Below, piece by piece: positions 1 to 5,126 of a DNA stretch of 9,202 nucleotides. The DNA lies in contig JAFACY010000130.1 in assembly GCA_023425285.1 (NCBI GenBank), positions 1-9,202 on the forward strand, in the 5' to 3' direction. Source of the stretch: Bacillota bacterium. Lineage in GTDB: Bacteria > Bacillota > Clostridia > Tissierellales > Sedimentibacteraceae. The notes under the pieces were generated by a model, which was given only the letters and a program-made list of their open reading frames with translations, ran no database searches and had not been told where the DNA came from. A program made the translations under genes and the position numbers. The first letter of the stretch is position 1, and every line of letters starts with the position of its first letter.

Positions 1-581
1 ACTTAATTATATTGGCAGCATTTATTCCGATAGTTAAATTTCTTTTAGGGGTCAGCAATGTATCTGTTCCTTGGGATACCTTGGTTTTGTCAGTGGTCCT
101 TTTTGTAGTAATTCCATTAACAGGCGGTATATTAACAAGATTAAATATTATTAAGAAAAAAGGATTGGAATACTTTGAAAATGAATTTCTGACTAAATTT
201 GACGGCGTAACTACTGCCGGATTACTGTTTATGCTTGTGTTGTTATTTTCATTCCAAGGAAAAACCATATTAAATAATCCGCTGCATATTGTGTTGATAG
301 CTATTCCTCTTACTATACAAACACTTTTTATATTCTTTATTGCCTATTTTGCCTGCAAATGGCTTAAGCTCCCTTATAATATAGCAGCACCGGCCGGTAT
401 GATCGGAGCATCGAATTTTTTTGAACTATCTGTAGCTGTGGCAATAGCATTGTTTGGTATGGATTCTCCGGCTGCCCTTGCTACCACAGTAGGTGTATTA
501 ACTGAAGTTCCGACAATGTTGCTTTTAGTGCTGATTGCAAATAAAACAACACATTGGTTCCCGATATCAAAGAATGACTAG
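1..581 (+). CDS. acr3: ACR3-family arsenite efflux permease, C-terminal part (5' end outside window)
   Basis: The reading frame is open to the left edge (first whole codon at 3), so the gene starts outside the window; the TTG at 12 is an internal leucine. About 192 residues remain of a family that is usually about 350 long. The visible part is a chain of hydrophobic helices with short polar loops, as in the second half of an ACR3 permease. Family-like stretches include VPWDTL, the GMIGASNFFELSVAVAIALFG helix, and GVLTEVPTML near the C-terminus. The glutamate in that last motif is the conserved Glu which, with a cysteine in the missing half, is essential in characterised ACR3 proteins. ACR3 exports arsenite across the cytoplasmic membrane using the proton gradient and normally lies in an ars operon, which would be to the left here. 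No terminator is visible in the 16 bases before the convergent gene. Confidence 0.93.
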   Translation, partial: LIILAAFIPIVKFLLGVSNVSVPWDTLVLSVVLFVVIPLTGGILTRLNIIKKKGLEYFENEFLTKFDGVTTAGLLFMLVLLFSFQGKTILNNPLHIVLIAIPLTIQTLFIFFIAYFACKWLKLPYNIAAPAGMIGASNFFELSVAVAIALFGMDSPAALATTVGVLTEVPTMLLLVLIANKTTHWFPISKND

Positions 582-597
582 AGAAACTCAATTTACA

Positions 598-1416
598 TTA
601 ACCCAAAATCCACTTTTGACCGTCCGGCATAGACTGAATAGCCCCGGAAATTTTATCTAAAATTCTCCCTGTGAAAATTTCCCGCACAATAACTTCCTCC
701 CGGTAGTCGGGATCCTCATACCATGCCGAAAAAAACAATTTTTCATTTTCTCTGAAATAAAAACTTTCATTAGGTGTTATTTCAAATTCCATTTTTTCAG
801 GGTATATAATTTCAAATTTACCTTCATTGCCTTGCCGGGTCAGCATAAGCGGGTATTGTTTTAACAACAAATTATAACAATCCTTCACATCCCCAAGAGG
901 AATTACGGTTAAAAGTGTAGTTTCATTTGATTTATCATCATATATCACCAGTTTTATTTGTTTATTAAGAAAATCAACAAGCAAAATAATAATATGGTTG
1001 TCACAATATATCGGACATCCAAAATATTGTCCGTCTTGCGGCTTGACAGGCTCAACAACATTTCCGTCAGGATAGTGAATAAACAGAAGTTTGTTTGATT
1101 TTACTTTATGTCCCATTTTAAACAGTTCTTCTGCTTCGTACAAATCACCATGAATATAATCTGTTCCCCAATACCATTCACAACTGCCATTTAGAAGCTC
1201 AAAATGGATAATTCCTTGTGTGTTTATGGATTTCATTTCGTATTTCACCGCCCAATATAAATTCGATAACCAAATGCTGAATTTCCTTACTACCATTTCA
1301 AAAAGTTTTGCAAGGTAGTATAAGAAAAGTTTAACATTGTAAAGCAAAATCTTCAAGGGTACAATTAACAATGTATGTATTTCCTTGATTTTTTCTTGCA
1401 AAAATTTATATATCAT
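598..1416 (-). CDS. Uncharacterised protein, possibly membrane-associated N-terminus
   Basis: I do not recognise the family. From residue 61 the protein reads like a soluble domain rich in aromatic and acidic residues: GSCEWYWGTDYIHGDLYEAEELF (split by eye around residues 77-99), then HYPDG, PQDGQYFGCP and a C-terminus ending DGQKWILG. The first 60 residues are different: hydrophobic and basic, with no charged cluster long enough to break them. They could be amphipathic or membrane-bound helices. Two starts compete. The ATG at 1416 has no ribosome binding site, but 60 codons without a stop in this AT-rich stretch favours coding. The ATG at 1236 (212 residues) is preceded 8 bases upstream by GGCGGTGA, one mismatch from GGAGGTGA. 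The gene is convergent with the ACR3 gene and divergent from the Bro/dinD unit. Coding status is likely; start and function are unsure. Confidence 0.7.
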   Translation of the reverse strand: MIYKFLQEKIKEIHTLLIVPLKILLYNVKLFLYYLAKLFEMVVRKFSIWLSNLYWAVKYEMKSINTQGIIHFELLNGSCEWYWGTDYIHGDLYEAEELFKMGHKVKSNKLLFIHYPDGNVVEPVKPQDGQYFGCPIYCDNHIIILLVDFLNKQIKLVIYDDKSNETTLLTVIPLGDVKDCYNLLLKQYPLMLTRQGNEGKFEIIYPEKMEFEITPNESFYFRENEKLFFSAWYEDPDYREEVIVREIFTGRILDKISGAIQSMPDGQKWILG

Positions 1417-1424
1417 AGTAAAAT
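1396..1424 (+). promoter_or_regulatory. Promoter of the bro remnant / dinD unit
   Basis: TTGCAA (1396-1401), a 17-base spacer and TAAAAT (1419-1424) fit a sigma-A promoter, with a predicted start near 1431. It lies in the divergent gap and overlaps the first codons of the leftward gene if that gene starts at 1416. The predicted start point coincides with a LexA-like box. Confidence 0.55.
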
Positions 1425-1430
1425 GAAATC

Positions 1431-1444
1431 AGAACATATATTCG
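1431..1444 (+). promoter_or_regulatory. Putative LexA (DinR) SOS box
   Basis: AGAACATATATTCG matches 12 of 14 positions of the Gram-positive LexA/DinR consensus CGAACRNRYGTTYG; the mismatches are the first base and the tenth (A for G). It sits just downstream of the -10 box, at the expected transcription start, where a bound repressor would block initiation. The downstream intact gene, dinD, is an SOS gene in Escherichia coli, which supports the reading. Binding is inferred. Confidence 0.5.
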
Positions 1445-1472
1445 ACGAGATAAGCTTTGGAGGTATACTGTT

Positions 1473-1798
1473 TTGGATAAAAAGATAAAATTCAATTATT
1501 TGAAAACAAGAAAATTTGTACGGAATTGGACGAGGAAAAAGGAGTACTGTATAAATTAAAAAATGAAGGAAATGAAACGTACGAAAATATCGTACAGTTG
1601 AAAATGAAGGCATCGGATGGAAAAATGCGAATGACTGATGTGGCAGATACAGAACAGCTTTTGCGAATCATTCAATCAATACCGTCACCTAAAGCAGAAC
1701 CGTTCAAAATGTGGCTGGCACATGTTGGCAGTGAAAAGATGGATGAAACTATAGACCCTGAGATTACTATTGACAGAAGAGAAGAAACGGAGAAATAG
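1473..1798 (+). pseudogene. Decayed Bro-N family (phage antirepressor-like) gene
   Basis: A strong ribosome binding site (GGAGG, 1459-1463) precedes a TTG start at 1473 that reads MDKKIK; the frame then fails. The family sequence resumes in another frame from about 1490 (IQLFENKKICTELDEE), as if one A had been lost from the run at 1487-1490. Further on the match to Bro-N proteins is strong: NEGNET, LKMKASDGKMRMTDVADTEQ, then IIQSIPSPKAEPFKMWLA and DPEITIDR. From memory of the family, the WYFSVVDVV...VLT...S...YW segment between DEEK and KLKNEGNET (roughly 25-30 residues) is missing, so much of the Bro-N core is gone. The C-terminal half (roughly 150 residues) is also lost: the frame stops at 1798, 32 bases before dinD. 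An open frame remains from TTG 1526 (90 residues), but it has no ribosome binding site and an incomplete domain. This is probably a phage or mobile-element remnant. Confidence 0.8.
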
Positions 1799-1800
1799 AA

Positions 1801-1809
1801 TGATATAAT
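1801..1809 (+). promoter_or_regulatory. Possible extended -10 promoter close to dinD
   Basis: TGATATAAT is a perfect extended -10 (TGn plus TATAAT at 1804-1809), but no -35 lies at the right distance; a TTGACA at 1770-1775 is 28 bases away. A start near 1816 would leave only about 15 bases before the dinD TTG, just enough for its ribosome binding site. It may be chance. Confidence 0.3.
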
Positions 1810-1830
1810 TGTTGAAAGGTGGTTAGAAAA

Positions 1831-2688
1831 TTGGCAACACTAATTGCATCAGAATATGAACAATTTGAAAACATAAAGCATGTCAATGAAAATGGTATTG
1901 AGTTTTGGTATGCTCGTGAGCTTTCCGGTGTTCTTGAGTATACGGAGTGGAGAAATTTTACAAAGGTTATTGATAAGGCTATGCTTGCCTGCCATAACAG
2001 CGGTTTTGAATGTGCGGATCATTTTGTTGACGTCAACAAAATGATCACTGTTGCAAAAGGAGCAAAAAGAAAAATTGCAGACTATGAGCTTTCACGCTAT
2101 GCATGCTATCTTATTGTCCAGAACGGAGATCCCCGAAAGGAGCCGATTGCTCTTGGTCAAACATATTTTGCCATCCAGACACGCAGACAGGAAATTGCAG
2201 ATAGATTTAACGAACTTGGTGAGGATGAAAAAAGACTTGTTATACGAGGAGAAGTATCAAGTTGGAATAACATGCTTGCAGAGGCAGCACATAAGGCGGG
2301 TATTACAGATCAAGTGGAATACGCTCAATTTCAAAATGCAGGTTATATGGGATTATATGGTGGATTAACCGCTGCAGATATTCATAAACGGAAAAACCTC
2401 AAAAGAAATGAAAAAATTCTTGATCATATGGGTAGTGAAGAGTTGGGTGCAAATCTGTTTCGCATAACACAGACCGACGCAAAGCTCCGACGAGACCGAC
2501 CAAGGGGATTGGAAAAAGCAAGTGGTATTCATTATCAAGTAGGAAAGACTGTACGAAAAGCTATTGCAGAAAATGAAGGTACAATGCCGGAGGATTTACC
2601 TACTCCGGAAAAAAGTATTGAAGAAATCGGCAGAGAACAGCTCAAGAAGCTGAAGGAAAAGAAAGAATTGCCAATGCTTGATGAGTAG
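1831..2688 (+). CDS. dinD: DNA-damage-inducible protein D (DinD)
   Basis: The product is 285 residues from the TTG at 1831, close to the 274 of E. coli DinD, and it aligns with that protein by eye along its whole length. Landmarks are the N-terminal FENIKHVNENGIEFWYAREL, LSRYACYLIVQNGDP (87-101), QTYFAIQTRRQE (110-121), GLYGGLTAADIHKRKNLK (174-191), ILDHMGSEELGANLFRITQT (196-215) and a C-terminal TMPEDLPTPEKSIEE. I chose TTG 1831 because AAAGGTGG lies 8 bases upstream; the GTG at 1819 has no ribosome binding site. In E. coli, DinD is a LexA-controlled protein that inhibits RecA-mediated strand exchange by acting on RecA filaments; the same role here is inferred. It lies just after a Bro-family remnant, downstream of a likely LexA box, and ends about 105 bases before a strong hairpin. 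Confidence 0.92.
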   Translation: MATLIASEYEQFENIKHVNENGIEFWYARELSGVLEYTEWRNFTKVIDKAMLACHNSGFECADHFVDVNKMITVAKGAKRKIADYELSRYACYLIVQNGDPRKEPIALGQTYFAIQTRRQEIADRFNELGEDEKRLVIRGEVSSWNNMLAEAAHKAGITDQVEYAQFQNAGYMGLYGGLTAADIHKRKNLKRNEKILDHMGSEELGANLFRITQTDAKLRRDRPRGLEKASGIHYQVGKTVRKAIAENEGTMPEDLPTPEKSIEEIGREQLKKLKEKKELPMLDE

Positions 2689-2793
2689 GCGCTCTGACAA
2701 TTTTGTTGAAATCCGTTTTGATAGATAGTGAGAATCCTCAAGTTTATTGTGATGTAACTATTTGCGACAAATTATTTATTGAGAACTATTAAA

Positions 2794-2820
2794 ATCCGGC
2801 TGCAAAAAATGCAGCCGGAT
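2794..2820. terminator. Bidirectional intrinsic terminator between dinD and the convergent operon
   Basis: ATCCGGCTGCA and TGCAGCCGGAT form a perfect 11-bp stem around a loop of five A. It is followed by ATATTTTAG on the plus strand and by TTTAATAG on the minus strand. Both T tracts are modest, but the stem is strong and it lies midway between two convergent stop codons, so it probably ends both dinD and the riboswitch operon. Confidence 0.85.
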
Positions 2821-2829
2821 ATATTTTAG

Positions 2830-3582
2830 TTATTGAACCTTAGGTTCACCTTTTATGGATTTGATGCCTTCCATTGCTTGTTTGACCTGTTCCTCTTCGC
2901 CGTCAACTACAAGCACAACTGAACCCTCAGATCCGCAAGCTCCGCCTGAGGCAATACATTTTGCTTTCACCTGATAAAGAACTTCCAATGCTGTGATTTC
3001 TGTAACAACCTTTGCTCCGAGCATAGGCATAAGACCTACTTTATCTCCGATTGCATCGTCGACAGAGTGACCAGCCATAAACTCAACCGCTTCCCGAACA
3101 TCCGGGATCATTTTTTCAAGACCGATAGGAACAATAAGCTCAATACCACGCTGCATAAGAGGTCCCCAGGCCATGCCGATTGTTCCTCCCATACTGTTTG
3201 ATGCAAGGACAGCAGCTAATCCAGTATGGTCAATTGCATTTCCTCCCTTAATAAAAATATCTCCGCTTTCTAACTTCGGAAGGTATTCTTTCCAATGAAA
3301 ATCTCTGTCCATAGCTTTTCCGTTTTCAATAACAAAAGGTGGTATTCTGTCATCAACATTTGTTTCACCTGTTTCTCCGTTTGCAATTATACCGACGGTA
3401 TATCTGCTCTTTTTGTCTATAGATTCTTTAAGAAGCTCATCAAGAACAAAAGCATTTGTTGTTCCTCCGGCAACTATAATATGCTTGTCAACAAGAGCTT
3501 TCTTAACACTTGGCAATGCCTTAACTCCCTTTGCGATAAGTCTTTTGGATTCACTTGATGTAAGCGTGATTTGAATTCTCAT
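2830..3582 (-). CDS. Conserved-looking protein of unknown function, last gene of the riboswitch operon
   Basis: I do not recognise a named family. The product is 250 residues from the ATG at 3582, which has AAGGAGG five bases upstream; a start at 3603 would place that binding site inside the gene. It has no signal peptide or membrane helices. Glycine-rich motifs look like a ligand- or nucleotide-binding alpha/beta fold: HIIVAGGTTNAFVLDELL (34-51), GDIFIKGGNAID (107-118), GGTIGMAWGPL (132-142), IELIVPIGLEKMIPDV (147-162) and a cysteine-glycine stretch CIASGGACGSEGSVVLVVDG (209-228). The GGTTNAFVLDEL and IKGGNAID pair recalls ribose-5-phosphate isomerase or DeoR-type sugar-phosphate folds, but this is only a resemblance. 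It lies 78 bases after the flavoprotein gene with no clear terminator between, so co-transcription is likely. The gap holds only a small CATCA/TGATG hairpin. Confidence 0.85.
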   Translation of the reverse strand: MRIQITLTSSESKRLIAKGVKALPSVKKALVDKHIIVAGGTTNAFVLDELLKESIDKKSRYTVGIIANGETGETNVDDRIPPFVIENGKAMDRDFHWKEYLPKLESGDIFIKGGNAIDHTGLAAVLASNSMGGTIGMAWGPLMQRGIELIVPIGLEKMIPDVREAVEFMAGHSVDDAIGDKVGLMPMLGAKVVTEITALEVLYQVKAKCIASGGACGSEGSVVLVVDGEEEQVKQAMEGIKSIKGEPKVQ

Positions 3583-3660
3583 ATTTTCCTCCTTGATTTT
3601 CATTATCCTTTATAAGTAAGCTCTCCCATCAGATGGTGATGCTATGTGCTAGGTAATAAA

Positions 3661-4161
3661 TTATTCTGCTTTCTTTTTTGCTCTTACAAATTCAATTGAT
3701 TCTTTTCCGCTCAGATGTTCTATTTCCAGTTCTATCATGCATACAGCCTTGATTTCCTTATCTATTGCAGCTGCAATATGTTCCTTTGGCATCTGTGCAG
3801 AATATCTCTCTGTTAATAACATCAGTGCTTTTCTTCGTTCTGAATCATCCTCAATGATGCGTGCCTTTCCAAAAGCAATCACACTTCTGAAATAGGTGGT
3901 GTATTCTTCCGGTATAATCTGGTCTTCGTCAATAACACAAAATGATACCTTTTGATTTTTTGTAATTGCATCTACCTTATGTCCCGACCTTGCCGAGTGA
4001 AAAATAATTTTGTTATCATGGTAGACGTAGCTGATTGGCACTGCATAGGGATAATCATTATCTCCCGACACAGCCAGTACTCCTGCAGTTGCGCGGTTTA
4101 AAACTGCAATGCTTTCCTCTGTGGATAATACCTGATTTTTACGACGCATTTCTCTGAACAT
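3661..4161 (-). CDS. NimA-like flavoprotein of the pyridoxamine 5'-phosphate oxidase fold
   Basis: The product is 166 residues, normal for this group, and starts with the typical MFREMRRK. The FMN-binding split-barrel motifs follow in order: GVLAVSGDNDYPYAVPISYVY (27-47), KIIFHSARSGHKVDAI (51-66) and KVSFCVIDED (71-80). Near the end is the usual IELEIEHLSGKE. Relatives bind FMN, and the NimA group is linked to reductive inactivation of 5-nitroimidazoles; the true substrate of this cytoplasmic protein is unknown. AAGGAGA lies seven bases before the ATG, in the 19-base gap after the B3/4 gene, so the two are translated from one message. Being under a guanidine riboswitch suggests its substrate is related to guanidine or is an N-O or nitro compound that yields it; that is inference. 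Confidence 0.88.
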   Translation of the reverse strand: MFREMRRKNQVLSTEESIAVLNRATAGVLAVSGDNDYPYAVPISYVYHDNKIIFHSARSGHKVDAITKNQKVSFCVIDEDQIIPEEYTTYFRSVIAFGKARIIEDDSERRKALMLLTERYSAQMPKEHIAAAIDKEIKAVCMIELEIEHLSGKESIEFVRAKKKAE

Positions 4162-4180
4162 ATAATTGTCTCCTTTGCAT

Positions 4181-4888
4181 TTACATGATTTCTATTTCTT
4201 TATTTTCAATATCAAGAACTGAGATTGTGTATATTCCGCCTAAATTCTTCTGCACTGCTTCTGCCAGATCATTCAAGGCATCATTAAGTGCTTCAATTCT
4301 GCTTTCATCCACCAGCTCAATACAAAGGAATGCATTTTTTGTATTTTCTGTCAGCATTGTTCTCACAGATTCACGCCAGTTCCAGCATCGGCAGATGGCA
4401 CCTGCATCATCCTTGTATACAACCTCTCCTTCGTAGGGAGGTGCACTTTCGTCAGAGCCCAGTGTAATGAAATCCTCACCTCCGGCAGCACGTGTCAATC
4501 GGATATCCCCCACAAATGTATCGATATCCTCTCCGCCGCACGGCAGTGCGTATCTGAGCGAAACAGAGTTATAAATATCCACCAGTGGATTTATAGTTCC
4601 GATGTGATTTCCGTTATCCACACGTTTAAGCAGCGCTTCAATGGAGGAACGGGCTCCTTTTTTTGTTTTAAATTTCTGCAGAGCTTCGCGCCACACACGT
4701 ATTACATCATTTTTACTGAAATCCGGGTCCGGTAAATGCCTGGGTACTTCTTTTTCTGCATCGAGCAGTAATGCCTGATACTGATTTTCATCCACTATTT
4801 TATTATCAATATTTTTACATACAACAATTCCAATTCTTGCATTCGGAAACAGCTCCCAAAATGCGTCTTCAATCACAAATCTTGTCAT
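4181..4888 (-). CDS. Free-standing B3/4 (PheRS beta editing-like) domain protein
   Basis: The 235-residue product is a stand-alone version of the B3/4 domain, which in phenylalanyl-tRNA synthetase beta hydrolyses mischarged tRNA. Seen in the sequence are ARSSIEALLKRV (79-90), INPLVDIYNSVSLRYALPCG (99-118), GGEDIDTFVGDIRL (118-131), the APPYEGEVVYKD turn, CRCWNWRES (166-174) and TENTKNAFLCIEL, the usual order for the family. The ATG at 4888 is chosen because AAGGAGG lies six bases upstream; the ATG at 4918 would overlap the riboswitch terminator. One studied stand-alone member, CtdA of Pseudomonas canavaninivorans, removes canavanine from mischarged tRNA-Arg; whether this protein does so is not shown. 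It is the first gene after the guanidine-I riboswitch and leads an operon with a flavoprotein and an unknown protein. Confidence 0.9.
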   Translation of the reverse strand: MTRFVIEDAFWELFPNARIGIVVCKNIDNKIVDENQYQALLLDAEKEVPRHLPDPDFSKNDVIRVWREALQKFKTKKGARSSIEALLKRVDNGNHIGTINPLVDIYNSVSLRYALPCGGEDIDTFVGDIRLTRAAGGEDFITLGSDESAPPYEGEVVYKDDAGAICRCWNWRESVRTMLTENTKNAFLCIELVDESRIEALNDALNDLAEAVQKNLGGIYTISVLDIENKEIEIM

Positions 4889-4898
4889 AACTTTCCTC

Positions 4899-4949
4899 CT
4901 TAATAAAATTAAAGCCATAGGAAATATCAGTCAATACCTCCCAGGCTTT
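4899..4949 (-). terminator. Terminator arm of the riboswitch expression platform
   Basis: On the minus strand, AAAGCC (4944-4949), which is part of the conserved 3' side of the aptamer, can pair with GGCTTT (4911-4916). GGGA with TTCC extends the stem across a small internal loop. A T-rich run, AATTTTATT, follows. Using the conserved aptamer bases as the 5' arm makes folding of aptamer and terminator mutually exclusive, so guanidine binding should allow read-through. The stem is imperfect and the tract is interrupted by A. Confidence 0.6.
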
Positions 4950-5024
4950 TATCCCTCCGTGTACACAGCAACTGTGTGTTTTCTCTCGGACCTGCCAGTA
5001 AAGACTGCGGAACCCTAGAAAACT
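4934..5024 (-). promoter_or_regulatory. Guanidine-I (ykkC subtype 1) riboswitch aptamer
   Basis: The minus strand carries the ykkC core in order: TTCTAGGGTTCCGC, a small CAGT-CTTT-ACTG hairpin, GGTCCGAGAGAAAACAC, a second hairpin (ACACAG-TTG-CTGTGT), ACACGGAGGGATAAAAGCC and TGGGAGG. These agree closely with the B. subtilis ykkC leader. The GGTCCGAGAGAAAAC and ACACGGAGGGA segments fit subtype 1, which binds free guanidinium; the ppGpp/PRPP subtypes, as I recall them, differ there (for example GGACCGAGCGG). It lies between a consensus promoter and the B3/4 gene, about 45 bases before its start codon. Confidence 0.92.
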
Positions 5025-5067
5025 TGAATATATTTAAATCATAATTAATATTTAAAAATATAGTCCG

Positions 5068-5096
5068 ATTTTAGCATAATATTGAAATCAAGTCAA
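5068..5096 (-). promoter_or_regulatory. Promoter of the guanidine-riboswitch operon
   Basis: On the minus strand TTGACT (5091-5096), a 17-base spacer and TAAAAT (5068-5073) fit a sigma-A promoter with a start near 5061, giving a leader of about 170 bases that contains the whole aptamer. There is no clear terminator after the upstream MATE gene, so some read-through may add to it. Confidence 0.75.
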
Positions 5097-5102
5097 TATT
5101 AT
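5076..5102. repeat. 10-bp perfect inverted repeat overlapping the operon promoter
   Basis: ATAATATTGA and TCAATATTAT flank a 7-base centre. The repeat covers the -35 box and most of the spacer of the riboswitch promoter, the place for a repressor. It is purely AT-rich except for one G/C per arm, so it could also act as a weak hairpin after the MATE gene, or be chance. Confidence 0.55.
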
Positions 5103-5126
5103 TCATTCGGGGCTTTATGGAGGGGC

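Noticed and set aside
1579..1595. GTACGA-AAATA-TCGTAC inverted repeat inside the Bro remnant
   Set aside because: It lies in codons aligned with the family and has no T tract or promoter beside it; most likely chance.
1413..1613. 66-residue minus-strand open frame
   Set aside because: It runs antisense to the Bro remnant and its promoter, has no ribosome binding site and a composition like random AT-rich translation.
2051..2368. 105-residue plus-strand open frame inside dinD
   Set aside because: Out-of-frame shadow of the well-supported dinD gene.
3295..3558. 87-residue plus-strand open frame, and similarly 4185-4436 and the minus-strand frame 2535-2741
   Set aside because: All are antisense shadows of strongly supported genes and lack ribosome binding sites.
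4934..5024. T-box or SAM-type leader as an alternative reading of the riboswitch
   Set aside because: There is no T-box AGGGTGG-like element, and the ykkC core elements are present in full order.
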